A stretch of DNA of 64,000 nt from Sweltsa coloradensis (Eukaryota > Arthropoda > Insecta > Plecoptera > Chloroperlidae): NCBI GenBank assembly GCA_024449915.1, contig JAMZAV010001046.1:496001-560000 (forward strand). The letters run 5' to 3'. The notes under the pieces were generated by a model. It was not told the DNA's origin. It saw only the letters and a list, made by a program, of their open reading frames with translations, and ran no database searches. Position numbers and translations under genes: made by a program. Position 1 is the stretch's first letter. Each line of letters begins with the position of its first letter. Positions 36,568 through 48,872 of this stretch are shown piece after piece.

Positions 36568-36930
36568 CTGTGTGTTTCTTTGTGGTGAGACAGTTTCAGT
36601 GTGGTGTCTCTTCCAAGCCTTATGCTCATTGGTCACTGCCTTCAGCGGCTTAGATTCGGAAGGTTTCTTGGGTGGAGGGCCAAACTTTACCTTTGCTAAG
36701 TTTTTAATTTTAAACTTGTATCCTTTCGGTATTGTTCGTAATGGTAGGCCTGCTGTAGGCTTATACATTGCAAGACTATAATGTTTTGACAGCTTCTTTT
36801 TAGTTTTTTGATTACTTATTTTCTTATTATCCATTGGTAATGTATTGTGTTTCTCGTTGACTCTTGTGAGACATTGGTTTCTCTGGTCTTTAATTTGAAT
36901 TAGTGCGCACTTGCATTTACGTTCCACCTC
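36568..36930 (-). CDS. Moonraker-like gene, internal exon d (121 codons)
   Basis: Minus strand. The acceptor is TTTGTTTTTACAG before GAGGTGGAACG and the donor is GTATAA after ACACAG. The exon is 363 bp and phase 0 on both sides. It encodes EVERKCKCALIQIKDQRNQC, a lysine-rich linker (KKISNQKTKKKLSKHYS), and GLPLRTIPKGYKFKIKNLAK followed by Pro/Lys-rich sequence. Its basic, low-complexity character fits a linker region of moonraker but is weakly diagnostic. The link to exon c (43054-43314) is by strand, order and phase. Confidence 0.7.
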
Positions 36931-37011
36931 CTGTAAAAACAAATATTATTAAGTCATGCATTTAAATATCACCAACATCACCCATTGGCAACTGTACAAA
37001 GTTTATTATTA

Positions 37012-37864
37012 CTAGGAAGCTTCGCAAACGCTTTTTCAGGCACGTTGTTGGATGAGCGTAATTTTTTTTAAAAAATTAAAAATTTTTTAAAATTTAAATT
37101 TATTATAAATTTTTTAAATTTTTTTAAATACGAAAAAAGCGTAAAATTGCGATTTTCACGAGAAATAATTTTTTGATTACCCTCAAATTTCACACGAATA
37201 TATAAGTTCATAAAATTAAGGTTCTGTGAAAAAATCATTACACTCGAATAAAGCATGTAGGTGTTACAAGTCGAAGAAATTGTAAAAATCGAAAAAAAAT
37301 CGTAAAATTGCGATCATGAGAAATAATTTTTTGATTGCGCTCAAATTATACACGAATATATTAATTCATAAAATTAAGGTTCTGTAAAAAAATCATTACG
37401 ATCGGATAAAGCATGTAGGTGTTATAAGTTGAGGAAAATTAAAAAATAAAAAAAATCGTAAAATTGCGATTTTTATGAGAAATAATTTTTTGATTACGCT
37501 CAAATTTCACACGAATATATTGATTCATAAAATAAAAGTTCTGTGAAAAAATCATCACAATCGGACAAAGCATGTAGGTGTTATAAGTCGAAGACATTTT
37601 TTTTAAATAAAAAAAATCGTAAAAATGCGATTTTCATGAGACATAATTTTTCGATTGCGCTAAAAAATGTGGCAGTTCTAAGTTCAGAGATTTCAAAGGC
37701 CTCCACAAAATTTCAACGCAATTGGAGTATTGGTTTAGCCGGAATCAAGCTAACAGACACACAAAAATACAAAAAAAAGAAGAAAGAAAGAAAGAAAGAA
37801 AGAAAAACATTCCGGATTTTTTTCTCCAGTGTTGTAAAATGGAATCTTCGCTACGCTCATCCAA
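37012..37864 (+). mobile_element. CTAGGAA-family element, copy 3, with 158-bp minisatellite
   Basis: Starts CTAGGAAGCTTCGCAAACGC, reads GTTGTTGGATGAGCGTAAT at the inner boundary and ends CGCTACGCTCATCCAA. The body has four tandem units of about 158 bp (starts near 37139, 37299, 37456 and 37617), each holding ATTGCGATTTTCATGAGAAA, CTCAAATTTCACACGAATAT, GTTCTGTGAAAAAATCATTA and AAGCATGTAGGTGTTATAAG. The 3' module then reads TTTAGCCGGAATCAAGCTAA, ACAGACACAC, an A-rich run and AACATTCCGGATTTTTTTCT. There is no ORF. Confidence 0.88.
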
Positions 37865-37873
37865 TTACTATTA

Positions 37874-38643
37874 CTAGGAAAACGCTTAAGTCCCGCCGCG
37901 TTGTTGGATGAGCGTAATTGGTGCATTGAGCTCCCATGTGTTTTGTGGATTTTCGGTTGTTCTGTGAAAAAATCATTACTAAGTTGAAGATTTTTTTAAA
38001 ACTTTATTTAAATAAAATAAAAAATAAACTTTTTTTTTTTTTTTTAATTAATCGTAATTTAAAAAAAGAAAAAAATCGTAAAATTGCGATTTTCATAAGA
38101 AATAATTATTCGATTGCGCTCAAATTTCACACAAATATATTAATTCATAAAATTAAGGTTCTGGGAAAAAATCATTACAATCGGATAAAGCATGTAGGTG
38201 TTATAAGTCAAAGAATTGTTTTAAAAAAGAAAAAACCCGTAAAATTTCGATTTTCATGAGAAATAATTTTTCGATTGCGCTCAAATTTCACACGAATATC
38301 TTAATTCATTAAATTATGGTTTTGTGAAAAAATCATTAAAATCGGATAAAGCATGTAGGTGTTAGAAGTCGAAGAAATTTTTAAAAAAATCGAAAAAAAT
38401 CGTAAAATTGCGATTTTCATGAGAAATAATTTTTCGATTTCGCTCAAAAACGTGGCAGTTCTAAGTTCAGAGATTTCGAAGGTCTCCAGAAAATTTCATC
38501 GCAATTGGAGTATCGGTTTAGCCGGAATCGTGTTAACAAACAGCCAAAAATACAAAAAAAAAATATATAAAAAAAAACATTCCGGATTTTTTCTCTCCAG
38601 TGTAGTGAAATGGAATCTTCGTTTCGCTCGCTACGCTCATCCA

Positions 38644-38644
<1 letters not shown>
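37874..38644 (+). mobile_element. CTAGGAA-family element, copy 4, directly after copy 3
   Basis: Starts CTAGGAAAACGCTTAAGTCC only nine bases after copy 3 ends, and ends TCGCTACGCTCATCCAA followed by a TTA array (38645-38700). It contains about three 158-bp units and the same 3' module. The spacer TTACTATTA between copies resembles the TTA sequence following other copies. Confidence 0.88.
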
Positions 38645-38691
<47 letters not shown>

Positions 38692-38700
38692 ATTATTATT

Positions 38701-39018
38701 ACTTCATTATTGAACAGTCAATATAATATGACGTAAAGTAATACGGATAGTTCCCTACAACTTGTATTCAATATTCATTCATTTGTAGTGGATTAGTACA
38801 TATTCTTTTTGAACCAGGCATAGGACAATAACCTGTGTGATAAGTTTACTTCTAATACTTGTTATGGTATCGATGAATGAGTGTATCTGCAGATGGCAGT
38901 GTTGAGTAGAAACTCTTCTACAGTAACAAGCAGAGCTTATTATTTGTGGTGGTACGCAGTCATACTCTAATTTGAGAGGACATATGGGTGTATCACCACC
39001 TAGTACAAGAATCCATAA
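38701..39018. other. Intron-like sequence, nothing recognised
   Basis: AT-rich; no repeat partner found within the window except at its right edge (ACACACATAACAAAAACTTG), where the palindrome starts. Confidence 0.35.
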
Positions 39019-39434
39019 CACACACATAACAAAAACTTGTAGAAATACAGCCAAACCTTACACACTCAAAAGAAATGAGATCTAAAAAAAGGGCCAAGCT
39101 CATCTACCCTTCCACATTTGCGCATTCTTAATTCATAAACGTACAGTGTCCCATAACAGCATCCTCGAAAAGCTTGGCAAAATTGAATTTGCGATTATTA
39201 ATTTAAACGTAATAGTTCAACCAAGTTCTTTTTTCTAATTAATTTAAACGTAATAACATGCAAATTTTATTTTGCCAAGCTTTTCGAGGATGCTGTTATG
39301 GGACACTGTACGTTTATGAATTAAGAATGCGCAAATGTGGAAGGGTAGATGAGCTTGGCCCTTTTTTTAGATCTCATTTCTTTTGAGTGTGTAAGGTTTG
39401 GCTGTATTTCTACAAGTTTTTGTTATGTGTGTGA
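39019..39434. repeat. Palindrome with ~165-bp arms
   Basis: Left arm (about 39019-39185) contains CTTGTAGAAATACAGCC, GAGATCTAAAAAAAGGGCCA and CAGCATCCTCGAAAAGCTTG. Right arm (about 39265-39434) is its reverse complement. The spacer of about 80 bp has a second pair (TAATTTAAACGTAATA twice). The right arm and spacer are repeated in inverted orientation at 48632-48872, but the left arm is missing there. Confidence 0.85.
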
Positions 39435-40866
39435 TCTCTTTACTTTTTCAAGTTCCATTGTAAAATTATTTGTTAAAATATAATAATTTTATCAAAGTTG
39501 ATTTAATTTCTATGGTATAAGCAATAACAATAGGATGTAAAATATCTAGACCCGGATTCATGTACATCCTGGGTATAGGTGGTATAACCATGGTATAACG
39601 ATGGTATAAGGACTGGACCCCAATTCTTGAGTTCGTGGGAGATGAGTTGAAAACACAATTTGAAAACGAAGTCGTTTTCGTTTTCGAAGGAATTGGTATT
39701 CTTGAACGGTATCGTGGAAAACGTCATGGGTTGTGAGTTGAAAGAGTATTGCTGTTATTCACGTGGGGTGAGGTTCACGAAATCCAGACACTTTAAAAAG
39801 ATTTGCGTAGCAAAGAGCTCGAAAACGTTCTATATTTATTCTAGATGGCAGTGCCTTCATAAACGCGGGCCAATCAAAAGACGAGTTGCATGAAATGATT
39901 TGATTGTTGCAATTATGTAAACAAACAGATGAGCACGCTCATATTCGACACCTTGCTTCGACATTGTGTGTAGCAGCAAGCTGACTTTGATCATGGCTAA
40001 ACATGGCTAAAAAGAAAAGAATATGTGTATTAATTCCGAACATTTTTGTATAGCCTAGGTGGACAATCATACTATTGTTTATCTGCATTAGGCTTTTAGT
40101 AATCAAAACTAGTTATTTGTGCGGGAAGTGTGTCAGAACAAGGTTGTGCTGGCCTAGGGTTGGCTAGGCTTGTCAAACATGTAATGTAAGTATTAATTTT
40201 ATCTAGTCCTATAGCCTAATTGAACTTTAGACCTACACTGTTGTATTATAAATAATTTTCTGCATCTGGGCCTAGGCCAGGGACGGTTTCTGATTTGTTT
40301 TATGAGAGTATATGACAACTTTTCTCGTTTCACACATAGAAGCAAAATTTAAAATGTCCTCCATTTGTTTACGTATCGCACTTTCCCGCCTAACTCTGCT
40401 TGTACCGTCAACAAGTGTCAAGTAACTATGGTTACTTGTTGATTGTATGCCTAGTGTTTAAGGCTTATTTAAAACCTTTATTTGGAAGCCTTCCAGCAAA
40501 ATTTTTAACTTTTTTTTTCAAAAGAGACTATATTACTATAACCTTAATGTCCATGTAAAATATGAACATTGTAGCCCCACCCGTCTGGTCAGAATCGCGG
40601 GCCGATTGAAACTGACGAATTAGATGTTAGCAGTAGCTAACATCCTTAAAGTGATTTTGAGCATGTTTGAAGCCATTTTTTCACCAAGAAGGAATAATCG
40701 TACCCCAATAAAATTTGGCATGTGTTGTCAGGTACCTAAATCCCCTCGATTGTGATAGTTTTCAAGTTCACATCACGTTACATGACGGCTGGGTAACACT
40801 CGAAATCACCCCAACTCTGCTTGGTGTATAAGGTGCTTGAGTGTGTAGCGCACCGCGGCTTGGCTT
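39193..40866. repeat. Left arm of a large inverted duplication
   Basis: Matches the reverse complement of 47385-48872. Shared landmarks include ATACCACCTATACCCAGGAT, CCATTGTAAAATTATTTGTT, GGGCCGATTGAAACTGACG and GGTGCTTGAGTGTGTAGCGC. The arms differ internally: 39610-39990 here has no clear equivalent, while the other arm has unrelated sequence at about 48300-48450. At 40866 the match stops abruptly after GCGGCTTGGCT. The sequence is noncoding as far as I can see. Confidence 0.85.
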
Positions 40867-41629
40867 GGACGAGGTCAGGGGAAGCTACGGCACTGGTTAC
40901 ATACGAGATGCACTGTTCAATGGGGTGTTCCGGTGGAAGAGCCCCTGGGTTCCAGTTCGACTTTTGATTGAACTTTAGAAGTGCTGGGTCAAGGGAGGTC
41001 AATACAGAGCTTTGTGAGTTATATTCAATTCCGCGGTAGTATAACGTAGGAGTACAGTTTCTACGATTCCACACCATTAATATTTTATTTTTTAATGTCA
41101 AGCATAGAAATAGAATAATACATAAAAAGAACCTGAAAAAATTGTTATATTACAAATACGCAAATCAAGTGGAACAATCACCGGCGGCATTTGACAAAAT
41201 GATGTTTTTATGGGCTGCTAGTAGACTGTTGTCTGCCCTCCCGGGAGATTACAGGATATTTTGACATATGCGGGCAGGCAGGCGGCAGCCAGTCGTTTTG
41301 GGCGTGCATTCAAACGTGCAAAACTTTGATTGGTGTAAAACCCTTAAAAACTAAGATATAATTAGTCAAAAAACTTGTGAACGTTATTTTATACTAGCCT
41401 ATGAAGAATTTTTAAAAATTTGCAAAATTACGGAGATTTTCCTATTATGTACTAGTAGAGCGTTCATCAATATGTAGTCAAGTTCCTTGTTCATACAATA
41501 TGCACTGGTCGAAAAATAGTATAGTGCCTAATACTCATAGGACCTAGGCCCTGGATTAAAAAAGGGTGACCTGAAAACATCCACCCATATAAATATAAGG
41601 GGGGCAGTAGTTTACCTTAGTGTTAAAGT

Positions 41630-42936
41630 TAAGGTGACCAGACGTACCGGTTTGACCGGTACAGTACCGTTTTCAGAACACTTGTACCGGTGTCCCGAGA
41701 GATTCGTTAAAATGTCGTATTTGTACCGGTTTGCAATTTTGGTGGGGAAATGTCCCGGTATTCAGTCAAGTGTACCATGTGGAAGGATAATGTTTTACGT
41801 GAAAAAATACACTCCTCTAATAAATGATAACAGTAATAACATTGAAATAGTTATTCCACTTCCAAGAAGATAATTCATTTTCTCTAGGGGTATGCTAGTA
41901 TTATTCAATGATTTTGGTGGAGGTGCCGGGTCGCGCTCGAATGTGAAAACGTAAATATCGTTATCTATTCTTGGCGTTACCTTACCAACCCTGATTATCC
42001 ATAATACTAACCTCAGTCTTTTGGTCTTTTATAGATTTGTGTTCGTTTTTGGAAGTTCTGAACTTTTTTTGAAACAAATAATAAAAATATGTCACTATAT
42101 TTGTATCAACATTTTCATGTAGGCTAATACCACTTACTACTGAATTATGTCATAGCCTAGCTCTAACAACATTGTGCGTGATCATTAAATTGATCTAGAG
42201 AGAGATTACATTTTAAATCAATAGATGTTACTCTTTCACTTTTGGAGCAAACATATTGACGTATCAATAAATAAAATTAATATTGAACATAATAATTGTA
42301 AACAAAATATATATTTAAAGAGAAATAGTAAAATTAAAAAAAAAGATTTAAGTACTCGGACTCCATACTAGAGTTATTTTTAAGACTCTGACTCGACTCG
42401 AATAAAAACATCAGGACTTGCACACGCCGAATTTTCTCAGTCATTATTTGCATTGATTTTGTTTATAGATAATGGACAAATCAAAGTAATAATCATGCAA
42501 CTGAACTAAAGTTTTGGTTAAACCTACACTACACTTATTATTTCGTTGACATGCATATTATATAAATTCAATGCATTTTCAATGATCTTTATTATGTATT
42601 ATTATTGATTAGAACTTCATTAGTATGATACCCTCATTAATACATTACACGCATTATTTTCTGCCGAGTGCTAGTATTTTATTTTGTACTATCATTTTTA
42701 AACCACTAGATAAAGATTTTATGACTAAAAAAATGAACACATTAAAATCATTTTTAATTCATATTTTCATGTCAGAAAGCTGTTTTCTGGGCATTTTACC
42801 AAATATATCTGGAAATAAAATTTGACCCCAGCGGCTGGGGCTCTGCCCCAGACCCCGAAATGGTCTGGGAGTACAAAGCACATATTCTTACACTTAAGTT
42901 GTCCCGGTTTGTAACTTTCAAAATATGGTCACCTTA
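41630..42936. mobile_element. Non-autonomous hAT element (1307 bp) with 8-bp target duplication
   Basis: Terminal inverted repeats TAAGGTGACCA and TGGTCACCTTA, with GTTAAAGT immediately outside both ends (41622-41629 and 42937-42944). An 8-bp duplication is the hAT hallmark. Subterminal CCGGTTTGACCGGTACAGTA and CCCGGTTTGTAAC follow the common hAT pattern. No transposase is seen. Confidence 0.9.
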
Positions 42937-43053
42937 GTTAAAGTATGTAGACACTCTTTGGTAGAGAAAGTTATTATATTACATTCTTATTTATTTTATT
43001 ATTAAGCTTAGGCCTACAATATAATGTTTCTTAAATGATTGATGAAAACTTAC

Positions 43054-43314
43054 ACATGGACCTTTTTTAAGTTCATCCCGTTCAATTGCAAATAATGTGC
43101 ACATAGCACACATTTCAATGATAAGCTGCAGCAGTTCACTTAGTTTGTCTGGGACGCCTTCACCCACTGGGCATGGCATTCGTTTCAAGTATATGGCAAG
43201 AGCATTATTAGCAGCTTGGTGGGCAGCAATAAGCGAGGCATTAGTTTTATTGGCACTTCTGGCATTCTGGTGAACAACTCTAGCAGCATCCACTAATTCA
43301 TGTAACTCTTGCAT
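43054..43314 (-). CDS. Moonraker-like gene, internal exon c (87 codons)
   Basis: Minus strand. The acceptor TTTTCAG precedes ATGCAAGAG and the donor GTAAGT follows TGT. The exon is 261 bp and phase 0 at both ends. It encodes MQELHELVDAARVVHQ, then SLIAAHQAANNALAIYLKRM, PCPVGEGVPDKLSELLQLII and a Cys-rich end. The AAH..A..AL pattern followed by a Pro-containing loop and an EL..LI helix matches my recollection of the central region of vertebrate moonraker (KIAA0753/OFIP), a centriolar satellite and basal body protein that recruits OFD1 and FOR20. The Met is probably internal. Confidence 0.82.
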
Positions 43315-44808
43315 CTGAAAACATTGATTTCACAGTTCAAAGAAAGACAGGAAAATGCCAAAGTCATTGTCTATAGTCTATAGTTGGCTAAGGCGCCTTT
43401 TTACCCGTAGTATGGGAGACTCGGTTTCAAACAACGGTCGGGATAGTTTTTTTTTTTTAAATTTTTGGATTGTATTAAAAAATTACAGAACATGTTTTAA
43501 ATTACTACTACAGTACTACTATGGAAAACATAGGTTTACTAAATCTCCCAGCGGAATGTTGGTGAACCTTCAGTGTACAAGATTCGGCACACCTTGGTCA
43601 CCGCCTGACATTCTAAAAGTTATTTCATAACAATGTTTTTTCAAGAACAAAACCATTGTCACTAAATTACATCCTACACATTTCAGCCTATATTTTCAAT
43701 ATATTATGTCTTGTAGGTTTAAATCGCAACGGATTTTGCTCAAAATGTTAAAAGCACGCTAAATACTTGTACCGGATGTCTGTTTAAATTTTCAGTGCAT
43801 GTTTAGCCGTTCTGGAGCAAAGTCACAGACCAGAAACCGATCGTGTGTGTGTGTGGTTTTTGTTTGGTTTTGTTGCTATTAATAAATGATGGACTATCTA
43901 CTCCCTATACTACAATCAATAGCATATTCCCTATTAAGATAATGTATATTAAGAATTGGGGTTTATTAAAAAAATCTCAAGAATATTGAACTAGGGTACC
44001 GGTACTTATTTTTTCTTTCTATTTAGGCCTATGCATAATTTTTTGTAGGTTTGTATCGGACAAATGGCTATTCCGATATTAGTGAAATTTTCAGAGGACC
44101 TTCAAAACATTTGAACTTGTATGTGCTATGAATTAAGTAGGCTAAATTCATTCAATCAAAAGTATTTTACTCATGAAAATTGCACAATTACGATTTTTGG
44201 TATGAAGGAGGAATATAGTAGAGCAATAGCAGTAAGCAGAGACTAATTTAGTGGGCAGCTGGACACTGTTTGCAGAGTTATAAAAGTCATCTGCGCAGCT
44301 GCAAATTATGATGCACTACGCATAGGTAAAAGAGTTCATTGTTAAATCGACTAAAATAATAGAAATAATACTTTCATATTATTTTATAGACGTGCAATAC
44401 CATTCAAAGCCCTATTTATTAATGTAGGCCTATCTTTGAAAATGTACAAAAATGTGAAAACTTTAAATTTTTGTAATTTGACAGGGCTTCAGTCTAGAAG
44501 TGTTTGTTATGTTATGCTTTCATCTATCCAGATTTCAGATCTCCACTTTTCTCCGCAATCCTGCAATGTGTGAACGTGCCCAACTGTATCATACATCTAT
44601 TAAAATATAGGCCTATTGAAGTACCCTACCCTCTCTATAGCTATTTGGGCTAGGTACCCATGACAAAACAGCCTATATAGCCCTATACATAAATTATTAA
44701 TTAGTTTTATGAAAGTAGTGAGTACATTGATACATTAAATAATATTTGATTTTTAAACTTGGTTTGTCAAATTAACTGAGTTTTACACTACTTCGGCCAA
44801 CATCAGTA
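43315..44808. other. Intron-like sequence with a possible tRNA-like head
   Basis: About 43375-43440 has TAGTTGGCTAAGGCGCC and GGTTTCAAACAAC, spaced like A and B boxes, so a decayed tRNA-derived SINE is possible. Otherwise nothing was recognised. Confidence 0.35.
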
Positions 44809-44812
44809 TTAA

Positions 44813-45290
44813 CCCCTTAACTGTGGAATTTATTTTCAGAAGTTGTTCTTCCCTTGTGTATTAATTTTTAGGTAAAATACCCTTATTTATACTTGAGTTG
44901 AAACTATCATTACTTTGCCATTTTTGCAAGTATCTTAATCATTTTTTTGTATCATCTCTGTAATTAATTAATTAATTAAATCATTCAGGTCCCTTTCCAA
45001 ACTATATCTGAATCTAAAATAACCAACATGTTCTGGATATAAAAACAACCCTTACGCAATGCCACTATGCACAGATGAAGCAACAGGCTCGTATTCCCCT
45101 TAGCGTAGCCTCGAAATATCAATCATCTACCACCAACATAACAGAACAAAAATCACTAGAATAATGACATGTATATGCGGCATACACAGACTCACGAAGT
45201 GGGAAGTGTTACGGTGCGTATATTTACGGCATGCACAGTACGGACGCCATTTAGCATGGACGTATATATACGGCATGAACGGACAAGGGG
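44813..45290. mobile_element. piggyBac-like MITE (478 bp) with TTAA target duplication
   Basis: Starts CCCCTTAACTGT and ends ACGGACAAGGGG, with TTAA at 44809-44812 and 45291-45294. CCC...GGG ends next to TTAA fit piggyBac-type elements. The TIR core is short. The right part has repeated TACGGCATG motifs (CATATGCGGCATAC-like, TTTACGGCATGCAC, ATACGGCATGAAC). Confidence 0.78.
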
Positions 45291-45855
45291 TTAATATTAA
45301 TCCATAGTCACAAACTCACAAGGGTAAGAGTCACTAGAGTAACACACATCTTTATAATTTTAACAGTTTAAAGTCTTCAATTTTGATTATATTTCCAAAG
45401 AGATAGGCCTACATGGTCTAATATTGTAAATATGAACGTGTCATAAGTAAAAACTAATGATTTGGGGAGCAAAATGCAGTGCAATACTAATGTATGGTAG
45501 CCAACAGTTAACCTGGTTTTCTTGTCACAGGGGGGTATAACCCAGCTTTAAAATATCAAAACTTGAAAACTTTTATTAGTAAGGGTCAAGGGCCAATAAA
45601 GTATAGTACTTTCTTAAAGAACACACTATGCACAGTGCACTTTATGCTAACAAAAAGAAATCACTCTGTTTATCATGTCATGACTCATGAATACAAAAAG
45701 TCTGCATATTAATATCAATTATTGTGCTTCCAAATGTCACATGACCCCATTGTCTAGTAGGACCAAAACAATTTAAAAATACTGTTGTAGGCCTACAGAT
45801 TTTGTAAAATATAAAATAAGGTTCCACTGTTCCTAGGTAACGGAAGTACACAAAC

Positions 45856-45962
45856 CTTTCTCCGCAGTGAATACACATAATTCCTGGCAAATAAAGCAGT
45901 GAATTCGGTTGCTTTAAGCTGCCGTAGCAGACGTTCCTCAGGGCTGTTCTGTTCGCAAATCG
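45856..45962 (-). CDS. Moonraker-like gene, internal exon b (107 bp)
   Basis: Minus strand. The acceptor follows GTCCTTCTGCGTCCTAG and the donor is GTTTGT after GAGAAAG. It enters at phase 1 and leaves at phase 0, so it accepts exon a (donor phase 1) and joins exon c (phase 0). It encodes ICEQNSPEERLLRQLKAT and LFARNYVYSLRRK, which continues naturally into MQELHEL of exon c as one charged helix. This EER..R to VY.L segment aligns with the start of the moonraker coiled coil. The open frame extends upstream to an alternative acceptor at 46347 (164 codons in all), which would enter at phase 0 and not fit exon a. Confidence 0.75.
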
Positions 45963-46409
45963 CTAGGACGCAGAAGGACACAATGCCATCTAGATGCAAT
46001 AACATTTTCCGCCAGAGGGCTTTGAGTTGTTCCAAACAGGCTTTGTTGATGTTATAAATTGTAAGATTTGTCATATTCAGTATAGGCCTACCCTCTTCTA
46101 TGGGATCCTCATTAATTGTAGTTTGTTGCTCGGAAGTACAAGAATGGGCAGTGCTATGAAATGTTTCTTTTACTTCCATTACACTTGAAGCAGAATATTC
46201 CAACAAACTTTGCCCAGATTTTGCATCTAGTTTTGAAGACAACAATTTTATTAGCAAGCAAATCACTATCACACAAAACAACAGTTCCCAAACATTCTGA
46301 TCTCTTGTGAACTTGCTAGGCACCAATGACACAAAGAACTCTTTAAACTAAAAATAGGTCTAAGGTTTGCTAATTTTTAATTTAATTTAATTGTGGTGAA
46401 TTAAAAGGT

Positions 46410-46862
46410 TCCAATTTTTGTCTTGCACTGCTATTGCTGGTGCAGGGTGTATATCACCAACACGTTATTTTGTCTCCGTGCAACATATACTGCGGCAATA
46501 TTTTGTCTAGTGTAAACTTACACTAATACCGCGGTGTTACACCCGCTCCAGTGGTGGGTGTACGGTGTAGTGCAGTGAAAAGATGGCGACAACTTAAATT
46601 AAACTGTGTTTTAATGTCAACATTTCTTGTAGGCTTTACACCAGGAATGAATATGTTTTATATTAGATCATTACTTATTTCATACAAACGTAAATAGGCC
46701 TAGAATTCAAAATTATACAAAATTATTTAACTGATCAAATGATATTAGGGCTACACCAGAGCATTTTTTGTCTTCCCGTAGTGTAACCATAATTCCCTAC
46801 ACTATTGAAATTTTCCACTCTACACCCTACACCGGTACCACAGAAAAGTGCCAGACAAAAAA
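46410..46862. mobile_element. Possible TIR element with TTTTTGTCTTGCACT termini
   Basis: Left end TTTTTGTCTTGCACTGC...GCAGGGTGTA and right end TACACCCTACACCGG...AGTGCCAGACAAAAA are imperfect inverted repeats of about 40 bp. The interior has several GTGTAG-type motifs (CGGTGTAGTGCAG, TAGTGTAAC). I could not define a target duplication. Confidence 0.55.
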
Positions 46863-47384
46863 CAAACCTAATGACAGGTAGGAAGTAGGGATGACATTGA
46901 GTACCGGGTACTTGACTCAGGTTACCCGAATCCGAAAATAACTCTTGAATCTTGTTTGGGTACGTTTGATATTATACAACAAAAACAAATGTGTGTTGTA
47001 AATTTACAATGTTTTAGTTTATTGATGAAGCCTACGGTACATATTATGTATAAGCAAAAATGTCATAAATTTGAACTGTTTGGTAGTTTTTGTGGCAACA
47101 AACTTGGAATGCTTAGTTTTCAATGATGTGATTGATAACCCACCAATTTGTTTGTCTTTCAGTTCAATCAATTTGTTTAGAACCTTATTGATGTGTTTGT
47201 TGTGACAAATCGTTTGAATATCTCACCTACCTCCTACTCTCATTTTATTTTTAAATTTTTATTTACATGGTAAATCATAAACATTACATAGCATAAGCTT
47301 AAAATTAAAACTAAAATACCACAAAACACAATCCACAAAATTTTACATATTATCTAGTGCCCGTTAGGGCGCCGCAGCCAAGCC

Positions 47385-48872
47385 GCGGTGCGCTACACAC
47401 TCAAGCACCTTATACACCAAGCAGAGTTGGGGTGATTTCGAGGTGTTACCCAGCCGTCATGTAACGTGATGTGAACTTGAAAACTATCACAATCGAGGGG
47501 ATTTAGGTACCTGACAACACATGCCAAATTTTATTGGGGTACGATTATTCCTTCTTGTGAAAAAATGGCTTGAAACATGCTCAAAGTCACTTTAAGGATG
47601 TTAGCTACAGCTACTGCTACTGCTAACATCTAAGACGTCAGTTCAATCGGCCCGCGATTCTGACCAGACGGGTGGGGCTACAATGTTCATATTTTACATG
47701 GACATTAAGGTTATAGTAATATAGTCTCTTTTGAAAAAAAAGTTGAAAAGTTTGCTGGAAGGCTTCCAAATAAAGGTTTTAAAATAAGCCTTATACACTA
47801 GGCATACATCAACAAGTAACTATAGTTACTTGACACTTGTTGACGGTACAAGCAGAGTTAGGCGGGAAAGTGCGATAAGTAAACAACTAGCGGACATTTT
47901 AAATTTTTCTTCTTTTGTGTGGAACGAGAAAAGGTGTCATTATACTCTCATAAAACAAATCAGAAACCGTCCCTGGCCTAGGCCCAGATGTAGAAAATTA
48001 TTTATAATACAACAGTGTAGGTCTAAAGTTCCATTAGGCTATAGGACTAGATAAATAAATACTTACACTACATGTTTGACAAGCCCTAGGCCTTTCTTAG
48101 CCAACCCTAGGCCACACAACTTGTTTTGACCACTTCCCGCACAAATAACTAGTTTTGATTACTACAAGCCTAATGCAGACAAACAATGGTATGATAGTCC
48201 CTAGGCTATTCCAAAATTTACGGCAATAATAAGCCTTTTCTTTTCTTTTAATAATCTCACGCAATCTCCTGTCACTTTTAATGAAAATGTAAAACAAAAG
48301 ATGGTGAAAATTTTAGTAGTATCTATGCTTTTGATTATCTGATGATTTACATGGCTGTGGATGCAGTGAAATAGGTGTAAAATACATTAGTTGTGCGTTT
48401 GTTGTTACATGGAAAGTTTTAATTGGATGTGAGTTGCCATGCCTAGACTTAACCAGTCCTTATACCGTCGTTATACCATGGTTATACCACCTATACCCAG
48501 GATGTAATGAATCCGGGCTAGATATTTTACATTTTATTGTTATTGCTAATACCATAAAAATTAATCAACTTTGATAAAAATATTATATTTCAACAAATAA
48601 TTTTGTAATGGAACTTGAAAAAGTAATGAGATCACACACATAACAAAACTTGTAGAAATACAGCCAACCTTACACACTCAAAAGGAATGAGATCTAAAAA
48701 AAGGGCCAAGCTCATCTACCCTTCCACATTTGCGCATTCTTAATTCATAAACGTACAGTGTCCCATAACAGCATCCTCGAAAAGCTTGGCAAAATAGAAT
48801 TAGCGTGTTTACGTTTAAATTAATTAGAAAAAAGAACTTGGATAAACTATTACGTTAAATTAATAATCCGGA
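47385..48872. repeat. Right arm of the large inverted duplication
   Basis: Reverse complement of 39193-40866. The inner edge (about 47385) sits beside GTGCCCGTTAGGGCGCC, similar to a block at 52770-52790 and 61900-61920. The outer edge stops at 48868-48872, exactly where the palindrome spacer ends, and is joined there to a truncated CTAGGAA-family element. Confidence 0.85.

Noticed and set aside
45963..46347. Upstream part of the 164-codon frame as moonraker coding sequence
   Set aside because: Its acceptor would enter at phase 0 and cannot follow exon a (donor phase 1), whereas the acceptor at 45962 fits. It remains possible as an alternative exon.
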